The notes under the pieces: generated by a model
Told to the model about the DNA's origin: nothing
The model's database searches: none
The model's input: the letters and a program-made list of their open reading frames with translations, nothing else
Shown here: piece by piece, positions 35,535 through 43,868 of the stretch
Layout of the letters: every line of letters starts with the position of its first letter
How positions within the stretch are numbered: position 1 is the first letter of the stretch
DNA from: HLUCCA09 sp965277275
GTDB lineage: Bacteria; Pseudomonadota; Alphaproteobacteria; Rhodobacterales; Rhodobacteraceae
NCBI GenBank assembly: GCA_965277275.1
Contig: CBDICG010000002.1
Location: 124,001-188,000 of the forward strand
DNA length: 64,000 bases
Direction of reading: 5' to 3'
Position numbers and translations under genes: made by a program

Positions 35535-36767
35535 ATGGCCGAGCGGATCCTGAGATATCTTGCCACGCTCTTTGCAGCGCTTGCCCTTTTTGGCGCAATC
35601 GCCGGGCCTGCGCTTGCGCAATCCAACCCGTTTCGCCCGGTGCTCGCGGTCAACAACCTGGTGATCACCGAGTGGGAGCTTGACCAACGCGCCCAGCTTC
35701 TTTCGCTCTTCCGTGCCCCTGGCGACCCCCAGGTAGAGGCGCGCCGCGTCCTGATCGAAGAGCGCCTGCAGCTTTCCGCAGCCCAGGCGCTGGGGATTAC
35801 CGCTCCGGAAGACGCCGTACTGACTGGCATGGCGGAGTTTGCGTCGCGCGTTAACCTCGAGCCCGCGGAATTCATCACCCAGATCAGCGCTGCAGGTATA
35901 TCCGAAAGCACGTTTCGCGATTTCGTCCGCGCCGGCATCACATGGCGAGAAGTGATCCGCACGCGGTTCGGACCGCGCGCGCAAGTGACCGAAGCCGAAG
36001 TCGATCGCGCGCTTGCCCTGACTTCGCGCCGCGGCGGCGCACAGGCGTTCATCTCGGAGATCATCCTGCCAGCGCGCAACCCGCAGGAAGCGGCTCAAGC
36101 GCAGGGGATCGCGGAAGAAATCGTTCGCAACGTCAGCAGCCGCGCCGCATTTGCCGAGGCGGCGCGCCGTTTCTCGGCCGCGCCTACGAGTGCGGCCGGC
36201 GGCGTCGTCTCGAACCCGGTCTCGCTTGGCGATCTGCCTCCGCCGCTACGGGCCCAGATCCTGACCCTCACACCGGGCGATCTGAGCGAGCCGATCCCGC
36301 TCGCAGGCGCCGTGGCGATCTTCCAACTCCGCGAACTGCGTGAAACAGGCCTTTCCGAGGCCGAGAATGTCAGCCTGGAATTCGCGCGTTACCTGATCCC
36401 CGGCGGCGGCACGGAGGCAGCGGCACAGGAAGCTGCACGCGTGCGCGCCTCTGTCGACACGTGCGGAGATCTCTACGGCGTCAACCTTGGTCAGCCAGAC
36501 GAAAGGCTCATCTTTGAAACGCTGCCCGTGCAAGAGATCCCGACGGCTCTGGCCGTCGAACTTGCAAAGCTCGACGAAGGGGAATCCGCGGCATTCGTGC
36601 GCAACGGCACGCAGGTCGTTGTGATGCTCTGCGGGCGCACGGAGATCCGTGACGAAGAGGTCGATCGTGCAGCCGTCCGGGGACGACTGATCGACCAGCG
36701 CCTTGCAGCATACGCCGACGGGTACCTTGCCGAGCTGCGCGCCGACGCCATCATTCGCGAGCCATGA
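35535..36767 (+). CDS. surA: Periplasmic chaperone SurA / peptidyl-prolyl isomerase
   Basis: Periplasmic chaperone that escorts outer-membrane proteins, including LptD. ATG 35535 follows AAGGTG and gives a clean signal peptide (RYLATLFAALALFGAIAGPALAQ). An alternative ATG 35418 overlaps the lptD stop but puts ~39 residues ahead of the signal. The SurA N-domain covers ~30-160 ('AVNNLVITEWELDQRAQL'). A parvulin-type rotamase domain at ~165-270 contains 'GGVVSNPVSLGDLPPPLR'. Cys residues near the C-terminus (DTCGDLYG, VMLCGRTE) may form a disulfide. Its stop overlaps pdxA (ATGA). Confidence 0.92.
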   Translation: MAERILRYLATLFAALALFGAIAGPALAQSNPFRPVLAVNNLVITEWELDQRAQLLSLFRAPGDPQVEARRVLIEERLQLSAAQALGITAPEDAVLTGMAEFASRVNLEPAEFITQISAAGISESTFRDFVRAGITWREVIRTRFGPRAQVTEAEVDRALALTSRRGGAQAFISEIILPARNPQEAAQAQGIAEEIVRNVSSRAAFAEAARRFSAAPTSAAGGVVSNPVSLGDLPPPLRAQILTLTPGDLSEPIPLAGAVAIFQLRELRETGLSEAENVSLEFARYLIPGGGTEAAAQEAARVRASVDTCGDLYGVNLGQPDERLIFETLPVQEIPTALAVELAKLDEGESAAFVRNGTQVVVMLCGRTEIRDEEVDRAAVRGRLIDQRLAAYADGYLAELRADAIIREP

Positions 36768-37780
36768 CCAGCGACGGTATGGCGCCCGCGCGCGACCGGA
36801 ACTCTGCGCCGCGCCCGCTGGTGATGACATGCGGAGAGCCTGCGGGGGTCGGCCCGGAAATCGCTGCCAAAGCGTGGGTCGCCCTTGGCGCGCGTCAGCC
36901 CTTCGCCTGGATCGGCGATCCTGCACACCTGCCGCCCGGCACACCTGTCGCGGAGATTACCGAACCGTCCGATGCGATGAACGTTGCGGCCAAGGCGCTT
37001 CCCGTTCTGCGGCATGAGTTTCCCGCACGTGACCAGCCCGGCACCCCTGCGCCGGAGAACGCCTCGGGGGTCATCTCTGCGATCGCAAGAGCCGTTGCGC
37101 TGGTGCAGGACGGATCGGCCAGCGGCATCGTCACAGCCCCGATCCACAAGAAGGCGCTCAAGGACGGGGCGAACTTCGCCTATCCCGGGCATACCGAGTT
37201 CCTGGCCGCGCTGGCCGGTGTCGAAAACGTCGTGATGATGCTCGCCTGCCCGGAACTGCGCGTTGTGCCCGCGACCATCCATATCGCGATCGAAGAGGTC
37301 CCGCGCCAACTGACACGTCCGCTCCTCACCAAGACAATTCGCATCACCCACGCAGCGCTCCGGCGCGACTTTGGCGTGGAAGCGCCCCGGATCGCGGTGG
37401 CGGGGCTCAACCCCCATGCCGGCGAGGGAGGGGCAATGGGGCGCGAAGAGATCGCTTGGATCGGTCCTGCGCTCGAGGCGCTGCGCGCGGAGGGCTTCGC
37501 CCTTTTGGGCCCCATGTCGGCCGACACGATGTTTCATGCAGCGGCGCGGGCACGGTACGATGCGGCCATCGCGATGTATCACGACCAGGCGTTGATACCG
37601 ATCAAGACCATCGACTTTGCCGGGGGCGTGAACGTCACGCTGGGTCTGCCGTTCATTCGAACGTCACCAGATCATGGCACGGCCTTCGACATCGCGGGCC
37701 AGGGCGTTGCCGATGCCACCAGCCTGATCGCCGCGCTCAACATGGCCGCCGATATGGCGCGCGCGCGCGGGGCGGCCTGA
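36764..37780 (+). CDS. pdxA: 4-hydroxythreonine-4-phosphate dehydrogenase
   Basis: NAD-dependent enzyme of pyridoxal 5'-phosphate synthesis. Signature GEPAGVGPEIAAKAW (24-38). Metal-binding histidines sit in 'PGHTEFLAAL' and 'MYHDQALIPIKTI', and 'GLPFIRTSPDHGTAFDIAGQGVAD' is the conserved C-terminal motif. 338 residues. It overlaps surA by 4 nt, the standard arrangement. The last base of its stop is the first base of an ATG opening a 47-codon micro-ORF. Confidence 0.96.
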   Translation: MTSDGMAPARDRNSAPRPLVMTCGEPAGVGPEIAAKAWVALGARQPFAWIGDPAHLPPGTPVAEITEPSDAMNVAAKALPVLRHEFPARDQPGTPAPENASGVISAIARAVALVQDGSASGIVTAPIHKKALKDGANFAYPGHTEFLAALAGVENVVMMLACPELRVVPATIHIAIEEVPRQLTRPLLTKTIRITHAALRRDFGVEAPRIAVAGLNPHAGEGGAMGREEIAWIGPALEALRAEGFALLGPMSADTMFHAAARARYDAAIAMYHDQALIPIKTIDFAGGVNVTLGLPFIRTSPDHGTAFDIAGQGVADATSLIAALNMAADMARARGAA

Positions 37781-37923
37781 TGGCGGCGGCCTCTGGGAAG
37801 ACCTCGATCCTTCGTGACCGGGTGATCTACGGTGGAGGGGGCTCCGCCCCCGGCCTGCGGCCCCCCCGCGGGTATTTGCAGCAAGAAGAAGCCATGGATC
37901 GGCGTGCAAGGCAATCGCAGTGA
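37780..37923 (+). CDS. 47-codon micro-ORF bridging pdxA and rsmA
   Basis: The ATG shares the A of the pdxA TGA (TGATG). The stop TGA overlaps the rsmA GTG start (GTGA), so the frame spans the intergenic gap exactly. The product would be Gly/Arg/Gln-rich and contains YGGGGSAPG and PRGYLQQEEAMDRRA. Its middle third is encoded by repeat copy d. It may serve only to couple translation of pdxA and rsmA. No protein family is recognised. Confidence 0.35.
   Translation: MAAASGKTSILRDRVIYGGGGSAPGLRPPRGYLQQEEAMDRRARQSQ
37837..37891 (+). repeat. GC-stem / GTATTT / AAGAAGAAG repeat, copy d
   Basis: GGGGG-CTCCG-CCCCC is followed by a second GC block, GGCCTGCGGCCCCCCCGC, then GGGTATTTGCAGC and AAGAAGAAG. 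It lies between pdxA and rsmA in the direction of transcription. The AAGAAGAAG block is too far (29 nt) from the rsmA start to be its binding site. Confidence 0.7.
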
Positions 37924-38774
37924 GCGCGGCGGACGGCCTTCCGCCTTTACGCGCGGTGATCGCGGAGCATGGGCTTTCGGCGCGCAAGTCGCTGGGACAG
38001 AACTTTCTTCTCGATCTCAACCTGACCGCCCGAATAGCGCGGGTGCCGGGAGATCTGACCGAGGCTTCTGTCCTCGAGGTCGGGCCGGGCCCGGGCGGGC
38101 TGACGCGCGGGCTTCTGGCGGAGGGCGCCCGACATGTGCTCGCGGTCGAGAAGGACGCGCGGTGCCTGCCGGCCCTTGCGGAGATCGCGGCGGCTTACCC
38201 GGGACGGCTGAGTGTGATCGAGGGCGACGCGCTGGAGGTCGACGCGACGGCCCATCTCGCGCCACCGATCCACGTGGTCGCGAACCTGCCCTACAACATC
38301 GGCACGGAGCTTCTTGTGCGCTGGCTCACGCCACCCGTCTGGCCGCCGATGTGGGCGTCGCTGACCTTGATGTTTCAGCGCGAGGTCGCCGAGAGGATCA
38401 TCGCGGCGCCGGGCAGCAAGGCCTATGGCCGACTGGCTGTCTTGGCCCAGTGGCGTGCTGACGCAAGAATCGCACTCTCCCTGCCCCCGGAGGCCTTCAC
38501 GCCGCCACCGAAGGTCCGCTCGGCGGTGGTGCATCTGAGCCCGCTTGAGGCGCCCCGGTCCGCTGCGGATCCCGCGCAGCTGTCGCGCGTGGTCGCGATG
38601 GCGTTCAATCAGCGGCGCAAGATGCTGCGGTCGGCGCTGAAACCGCTTGGGGGTGACGTCGAAGCGCTCATCTCGGGGGCGGGGCTGACACCGACAGACC
38701 GGGCTGAGCAGATCGATATTGCGGGCTTTGCCGCGCTCGCGCGGGCCGTTTCTGCGCGTGACGGTACAGGATAA
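37920..38774 (+). CDS. rsmA: 16S rRNA dimethyladenosine transferase RsmA (KsgA)
   Basis: Dimethylates the two adjacent adenines in helix 45 of 16S rRNA during 30S maturation. 284 residues. The SAM fold opens with SARKSLGQNFLLD (LGQNFL 25-30), motif I is 'VLEVGPGPGGLTRGLL' (GPGPG 55-59), and the catalytic motif NLPYN is at 122-126. The C-terminal helical domain includes 'AFNQRRKMLRSALKPL'. GTG 37920 is the start. It completes the lptF-to-rsmA operon. Confidence 0.95.
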   Translation: MSAADGLPPLRAVIAEHGLSARKSLGQNFLLDLNLTARIARVPGDLTEASVLEVGPGPGGLTRGLLAEGARHVLAVEKDARCLPALAEIAAAYPGRLSVIEGDALEVDATAHLAPPIHVVANLPYNIGTELLVRWLTPPVWPPMWASLTLMFQREVAERIIAAPGSKAYGRLAVLAQWRADARIALSLPPEAFTPPPKVRSAVVHLSPLEAPRSAADPAQLSRVVAMAFNQRRKMLRSALKPLGGDVEALISGAGLTPTDRAEQIDIAGFAALARAVSARDGTG

Positions 38775-38807
38775 CACCAATCGTTGCCGGGCCGCTGGCT
38801 GGGCGGA

Positions 38808-38842
38808 TGCGAACGCATTCGCAGCCGGGCGCACCGGTGCGC
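38808..38842. terminator. Paired hairpins downstream of rsmA
   Basis: Two adjacent inverted repeats: TGCGAA-CGCA-TTCGCA (38808-38823) and the palindrome GCGCACCGGTGCGC (38829-38842). They lie between the convergent rsmA and the small DUF6324-like gene. No T run follows on either strand, so they would be a weak bidirectional terminator at best. Confidence 0.4.
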
Positions 38843-38909
38843 TCAGGGAAGCGGCATGAAGGCCGCCGGACGCGCCCAGCGCCCAACAATCAGGTAGGGG
38901 TGCGGCGCA

Positions 38910-39167
38910 CTAGGACGCCCGGCCCTTGCCACCAGCGGGTGCGCCGGATTTGCGGCGCGCGGGCTCCTTGCCGGGATTCTGAGGTGTCGCCTGACGGGCG
39001 CGTTCGGCGGCCGCGCGGATCTCTTCCGCGATCTCGATCGCTTCATCTGGGTCGAAATCGAGCGGGATCTCGATATTCTCCGCCTCGATGAAGAGGCGCA
39101 CCATGCCTTGAGTGGTAGGCCCGATCTGAAGGTTGGCGCTCACGTCGCTTTCGCTGTCGATACCCAT
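38910..39167 (-). CDS. Small conserved protein, DUF6324-like
   Basis: 85-residue protein: 'MGIDSESDVSANLQIGPTTQ' then 'MVRLFIEAENIEIPLDFDPDEAIEIAEEIRAAAERAR' and a basic Ala/Gly/Lys tail. Proteins with this N-terminus are widespread in Rhodobacterales and, as I recall, are grouped as DUF6324. No function is known. The ATG at 39167 follows GGGAGAGC. It is transcribed leftward, downstream of the nuclease gene, after ~180 bp. Confidence 0.75.
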   Translation of the reverse strand: MGIDSESDVSANLQIGPTTQGMVRLFIEAENIEIPLDFDPDEAIEIAEEIRAAAERARQATPQNPGKEPARRKSGAPAGGKGRAS

Positions 39168-39280
39168 TCGGCTCTCCCGTGTTTGCCGGTGGCCTAGCGC
39201 AACCCCGCGCGGGCGACAAGCGTGGGGCCGCCAGCGCCCTGCCCCACAAGGACGGGCGTGCCTTGCACGAAGCGCAGGAT

Positions 39281-39307
39281 GGGCGGTGCGCGCGCGGCGC
39301 GCCGCCC
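39281..39307 (+). other. Strong GC hairpin in the nuclease - DUF6324 gap
   Basis: GGGCG and GCGCGC (39281-39293) pair with GCGCGC and CGCCC (39297-39307) around a 3-nt loop, with a two-base bulge. TTT follows on the + strand. Both flanking genes run on the other strand, so the T tract is on the wrong side for them. It may instead stop read-through from the right-moving lpt operon. Confidence 0.35.
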
Positions 39308-39351
39308 TTTCCGCTCGCATCCGCAATGCCAAGACGCGGACAGGCTGGTGA

Positions 39352-42300
39352 CTAGATGAACACGAGGGGATCACCGGCAATCGTGTTTGCCTCGTCGATC
39401 TGATCGAAGAGCGTCCTGACCCCATCGGCCACGACATCGGCATCGCTCGTATCGTCGAACTCAAAAACAAACCGTCCGCCGACGCCCGCGCCGACGATGA
39501 CAACCTCCCCGTCATTCGTCACGCGCACGTTGGGGGAGGCGCCATCCGCGATCCGCTCGGCATTGAAGCTGCCATCGCGCGTCTGGATGCCGCCAAAGTC
39601 CGCCGCGATGGCTTCGACGAAGAGTTCCAGATCGTCGAAGCGCTCCTGTGTCGCCCCGGAATCGAGCGTGAAGCCGAATTCGAGCGCCTCCTTGTCGAAG
39701 AACACGCGCATTTCCGGCCCCACTTCCGGGGAGATATCGAAGCGGAAATCGTCCGGATCTGTCGCGACAACGTCCTTGGCGTCAATCTTTGCCAAAACTT
39801 CCTCGGTGAAGGCTTCGAACCGTTCCGCATCGTGGCGATTGTCGAATTGCACGACGTATCTGCCCTCGATCCCCGAGCCCGCGATCGTCACTTCATCCTT
39901 CTGGTTGGTGAAGATGCGCGACGGCCCACGCCCGTCGTCTAGGCGCTGGTCGTTGATGATGCCTGTGCGCTCGATCTCACCGCCATAGACGTCGGCGGCG
40001 GTAACGAGGAAGTCGTCGAAGTCGTTGAACTTTGGCCAACCGCTGACCCCTTGGCCGGAGATGAAGTAATCGTCGCCATTGAAGCCAAAGAGGTTGAAAC
40101 CGCCATTCGTCCACTTCCAGAGGAGGAACCAGTCTCCGGTGTTGTAGTCATCCCGATCCCCCCGGACGACAACGGTCGCGTCCGCCGTCTCCTCTAGATC
40201 GCCGTCACTGATCGTGTAGCTGAAGGTATCGCGAGCCCGTTCCCCTTGCGCGAGATACGCGAAGGCGCCCATCGGATCGTATGTCAGCGTGCCATCACCG
40301 TTCAGCTCTACCTCTGCGCCCGTCTCCAGCGTGACGACATCGCCGGGAGCGACCTGCCGTCCCGCGATCTCCACGATTTCGAGGTCGTCGCCGTCCGGGT
40401 CGCTGTCGTTGGCGAGCACATCGACGACCTTCTCGGCGTCGTAGTCCGTGCGCACGCGATCGGCTGCGGCGACAGGGGCCGCATTCTCTGCGTTCAGATC
40501 AAGGCCAACGATGATCGGATCGTGATCGGAGGAGCGGAACGGCGTGGAGCCGTCGAACAGAGACGGATCACGGCCAAACTCAAGGTTGTAGTCCAGCGCA
40601 TCGGCTTCGTCGGAGTTGATGTTCCACTCCGACGTCCCGGTGATCTGGGCCAGCAAAGGCTCACTGGCGAGGGCATAGTCCAGCGTGCCGGTCAGCCCGT
40701 CGAAGACAAAGGAATAGGCGTCGTCGCCGATGAACTCTTGGGCCAGATCCGTGTAGCCCGCCGCGATGAGAGCCTGAATCGGATCTTCTCTTGCATAGGC
40801 GTTGAGGTCGCCCAGGATCATGATGTCGTCGTCGCCCGCCCCGGTCGGATCCATCTCGAGCCACTCGACAAGAGCTTCGGCGGCCTTCGTGCGGGTGTCG
40901 TTCCAGTAGCCCTGACCGTCGAGCTGATCGCTGTCGGGGTTGGTGGGATCATCCGGAATGCCGTCATTGTTGCCATCAAGGCCACTGTCACCCTTCGACT
41001 TGAAGTGGTTGACAGAGGCGGTGAACTGGCCCCCGCTTTCGATTTCCTCGAAGGTTTGGGCGAGGGCGCCGCGATTTCGGCCTCCATCGGTCGTGTCGTT
41101 GGGGTCGATCAAGGCCTCGGTGTCGAGCACGGCGGAGGCTCCGACGAGCGCTGTCGTCGTCGTGTCGTAGATAAAGCCCACGGCAATTGCATCACCGCCG
41201 AGGAACTCACCTGTGGTGGTGGTTTGACCGGCCGGGCGCACCCAGTCGTAGATGCTGTCGCCCAGAGCGTCGTTCAGCTCGTTCACAAGTTCCTGGATTG
41301 CGACGCCCGTGCCGACGATGGTGCCTGTTCCGGTCGGGGCATCGCCCCCTTCGGCGAAATCGTTCTCGATCTCGACAAGGCCCACCACGTCGGAGTCCAT
41401 GGCGATGAGCGTGGTCACCAGTTTGTCGAGCTGGCGCGTGTACTCATCAAGGGGCCCGACGCCCGGAGCAGCATTCTGGGGGGCCGTGTCAGCGCCGCGT
41501 GGGGAAAGCCCGTTCGGGCCCGATCCCTCACCGACGCTGGGAAACTCGTCGAGCGTCGTGAAGAAGTTCAAGACGTTGAGGCTGGCAACCTTGTAGTCGG
41601 ACCCAACGTCGGCCGGGGCCTCCTCGCGCGGATTGGTGTCGTCAAACGTGTTTTCGCCATCCTCGGTCGCGCGCACGCGCCATGTCGCGCCGGAGCTGGC
41701 GTCGCCCGCCCATTGATAACTCAACACACCGCTCAGATCATCGATCGTATCTCCCATCGAGGGTGCGGTTGCGGCACTGAAGCCCTGGAACCCATCAAGA
41801 TTATCAATAGGTTGGTTCTGAAAGCTCAACCCGTCGTCATAGGTGATGGTGCGGCTGCCGATCTCTTGGGTAAACGCGGCAAAGCCAGCTGCGTCGGGCG
41901 CGTTGTCCTGTGTGAATTGCTGGGGCCGGTCACCCTCGGTCAGCTTGATCTCGTTGAAGCGATCGAGCTGGAACATCTCGGTGATCGTGAGCGTGTCGGA
42001 GAAGCCCACGAGCATCCCCTCGTAGGCCTCGAGATCCGGCTGAAACTCACCGTCCTGCGTTTGCGTGGTCGCGGCCGTGGGAAGGTCGATGATCGCGCGG
42101 GTGACGAGGGCATCGACATCGGTACTGCCGTCAGCAGGGTTCACAATGGTGATGTCGGTGATGGTGTCGAGCTGGGTCTCGCCGAAGAACTCATCAACCG
42201 TGCCCGTGACGCGAACGACGTCACCGACTTGAACATCGGTGATGAAGTCGCCACCCTCAAAAATGAAAATCCCTTCGGACGTGGCAGCATCGGCGTCCTG

Positions 42301-43329
42301 ATCCGCGGATTCTTCCTGAAGGTAGAACCCGCGCAGGCTGCGCCCCGTATCGGCATCGCCATCCTGAAAATCACCGACGACGACGGCCTCGACGGTGACG
42401 ACCTGACTATCCAGCAGGTTCTGATCCGCTGTTCCCTGAATCTCGTGGATCTTGGTGATGGCAACGCCATCGTCGTTCTCGATCGTGGCCTCACCGGTGC
42501 CGTCGGCGATGGCGGCGTTCACGGGGGACGAAAGCACGACACTGAAGATCTCGTCCGGCTCGGGCGTCATATCTCCCACAATGTCGATGGAGATCGTTTT
42601 CGAAAGCTCACCGGGATCGAAGATGAGTGTCTGCGACACGGGCGTATAGTCCTCGAAGGCGGTCGCCGTGCCGTCTACCGTCGCAAAATCGACGGTCACC
42701 GTTTCGGTCACCGCCTCGCTGAGCGCAACGGTGAAGTCCAGTGTTGTGAAGCCGGTGTCTCCCTCGGCGGTGAAGACGTTATCGACGCTCAGCGTGGGCC
42801 CCGCCGGCCCTGCCGAATAGGAACCGATTGGGAAGGGCGTCTCGGCAGACCCATTGTCCGCTTCACCGTCGAGCGCGTTCGGCGTGGAAAACACCCAGTT
42901 GGCGAGCACGAAGGCCGTCCCGTCCGGGCCGGTGCCATCCTTCCGATACGCCCAGCCATCCAGATACTCCCAAGGCTGTCCGGTGCCGTCCAAGTTGATG
43001 TCGCCAAAGACATCGATCACCACGCCGTTTTGGAAGAGCTCGACCGCGTCGTCCCCGTTGATGTTCGCGGCGTTGGAGGTGTAATCCGGCGCAAATCCGA
43101 AAAATGCCGTGAAATCAATATCCTCAGTGGCGATGTAGATGCGATCGCCCATCGTCGCCGATACCGCTGGAAACTCGAACTCCTCGTCTCCGCCGCCGTT
43201 GCCGTTGTTGGCACTGCCGACCGCGTAGATCGACAGATCGGCAATGTCTTCCAGAACCGTCAACTCGATTGCTTTCGGTCTACCACCCGGAAGGGGGCCG
43301 TCGACAACGCCGGAGATGATGAGAGACAT
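39352..43329 (-). CDS. Large extracellular-type nuclease (ExeM/NucH-like) with lamin-tail, Calx-beta, EEP and duplicated C-terminal modules
   Basis: 1325 residues, very acidic. Order: a lamin-tail-like N-terminal domain (~1-165, 'KAIELTVLEDIADLSIYAVGSA' ... 'ANINGDDAVELFQNG'), Calx-beta (~177-285), and an ExeM-type OB-like region (~287-575, 'TKIHEIQGTADQN'). An exonuclease-endonuclease-phosphatase domain follows (~576-940, with 'VASLNVLNFF', 'EIENDF', 'ILGDLNAYAREDP' and the catalytic SSDHDPI near 930). A cadherin-like repeat (~950-1045, 'VLANDSDPDGDD') comes next. Two related ~95-residue modules end the protein (1105-1199 and 1232-1325). No N-terminal signal peptide is visible, unlike typical ExeM; a type I or other non-Sec route would be needed, yet no RTX nonapeptides are seen. 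ATG 43329 follows AAGGAACAG. Confidence 0.85.
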   Translation of the reverse strand: MSLIISGVVDGPLPGGRPKAIELTVLEDIADLSIYAVGSANNGNGGGDEEFEFPAVSATMGDRIYIATEDIDFTAFFGFAPDYTSNAANINGDDAVELFQNGVVIDVFGDINLDGTGQPWEYLDGWAYRKDGTGPDGTAFVLANWVFSTPNALDGEADNGSAETPFPIGSYSAGPAGPTLSVDNVFTAEGDTGFTTLDFTVALSEAVTETVTVDFATVDGTATAFEDYTPVSQTLIFDPGELSKTISIDIVGDMTPEPDEIFSVVLSSPVNAAIADGTGEATIENDDGVAITKIHEIQGTADQNLLDSQVVTVEAVVVGDFQDGDADTGRSLRGFYLQEESADQDADAATSEGIFIFEGGDFITDVQVGDVVRVTGTVDEFFGETQLDTITDITIVNPADGSTDVDALVTRAIIDLPTAATTQTQDGEFQPDLEAYEGMLVGFSDTLTITEMFQLDRFNEIKLTEGDRPQQFTQDNAPDAAGFAAFTQEIGSRTITYDDGLSFQNQPIDNLDGFQGFSAATAPSMGDTIDDLSGVLSYQWAGDASSGATWRVRATEDGENTFDDTNPREEAPADVGSDYKVASLNVLNFFTTLDEFPSVGEGSGPNGLSPRGADTAPQNAAPGVGPLDEYTRQLDKLVTTLIAMDSDVVGLVEIENDFAEGGDAPTGTGTIVGTGVAIQELVNELNDALGDSIYDWVRPAGQTTTTGEFLGGDAIAVGFIYDTTTTALVGASAVLDTEALIDPNDTTDGGRNRGALAQTFEEIESGGQFTASVNHFKSKGDSGLDGNNDGIPDDPTNPDSDQLDGQGYWNDTRTKAAEALVEWLEMDPTGAGDDDIMILGDLNAYAREDPIQALIAAGYTDLAQEFIGDDAYSFVFDGLTGTLDYALASEPLLAQITGTSEWNINSDEADALDYNLEFGRDPSLFDGSTPFRSSDHDPIIVGLDLNAENAAPVAAADRVRTDYDAEKVVDVLANDSDPDGDDLEIVEIAGRQVAPGDVVTLETGAEVELNGDGTLTYDPMGAFAYLAQGERARDTFSYTISDGDLEETADATVVVRGDRDDYNTGDWFLLWKWTNGGFNLFGFNGDDYFISGQGVSGWPKFNDFDDFLVTAADVYGGEIERTGIINDQRLDDGRGPSRIFTNQKDEVTIAGSGIEGRYVVQFDNRHDAERFEAFTEEVLAKIDAKDVVATDPDDFRFDISPEVGPEMRVFFDKEALEFGFTLDSGATQERFDDLELFVEAIAADFGGIQTRDGSFNAERIADGASPNVRVTNDGEVVIVGAGVGGRFVFEFDDTSDADVVADGVRTLFDQIDEANTIAGDPLVFI

Positions 43330-43868
43330 GGCTGTTCCTTGATCTGTTGGAGGGGCGCCCGAGCGCTGAGTACGCGTAGCATTCATTGAGTTTGTTTTGG
43401 CAGCGGCGGAGGACCCGCTGCGTCAGCGATCCTAACCTATGGTTCGTCTCATGCCAGACGGCATGGCGCGGCGCACCGCCCCACCTGAGCAGATATCCGC
43501 GCGCCCTCGATGAGCCACCTTGAAACGCGCCCCCGGAGGCGGCGTGTTTGTGCCGTGCGCGGGGGCCGTGCGCTCGATGGTTCCTCGATCAGGTGCCATG
43601 GTTTCTCCCCGGTAAGCCCTTGGGAGCAGATCACCCGCTCGCAAACGAACCGCGCGCTCAGCCTAGGGAGCCGGGGCGCGCAGGTTCGGGGAATTCGTCC
43701 GCCAGCCGTGGATGAGCGAAGGTTCGCCGACCTGTGCCGCGCGCACGTGGGTCACCGCGTCCCTCCTCCACCCGGATCAGGCGATCGGCAGGGCAATCGG
43801 TGCGCTCTTGTCGCGCGCAACGTGCTAGCATCCGATGGACTGCGCCACCACGAAGGAGGATTTGCGGG
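43330..43868. other. Divergent control region between nuclease and aldo/keto reductase
   Basis: This 539-base non-coding stretch holds one clear inverted repeat: GCAGCGG-8 nt-CCGCTGC at 43400-43421, about 70 nt upstream of the nuclease start. It also contains a short T-rich stretch (43390-43399). It must contain promoters for both flanking genes but no consensus pair stands out. No gene of its own is convincing. Confidence 0.35.

Noticed and set aside
39281..39307. Intrinsic terminator for the nuclease gene
   Set aside because: The T run follows the hairpin on the strand opposite to the nuclease transcript, so it is reported only as a hairpin.
40246..43389. Very long open frame (over 1000 codons) on the + strand opposite the nuclease gene
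   Set aside because: It mirrors the codon pattern of the minus-strand nuclease, whose protein has clear domains. The + strand product matches no family and lacks a plausible start context. High GC makes such antisense frames common.
43432..43644. Small ORF in the nuclease / aldo-keto reductase gap
   Set aside because: Arg/Pro-rich, overlapping alternative frames of equal quality and no start signal.
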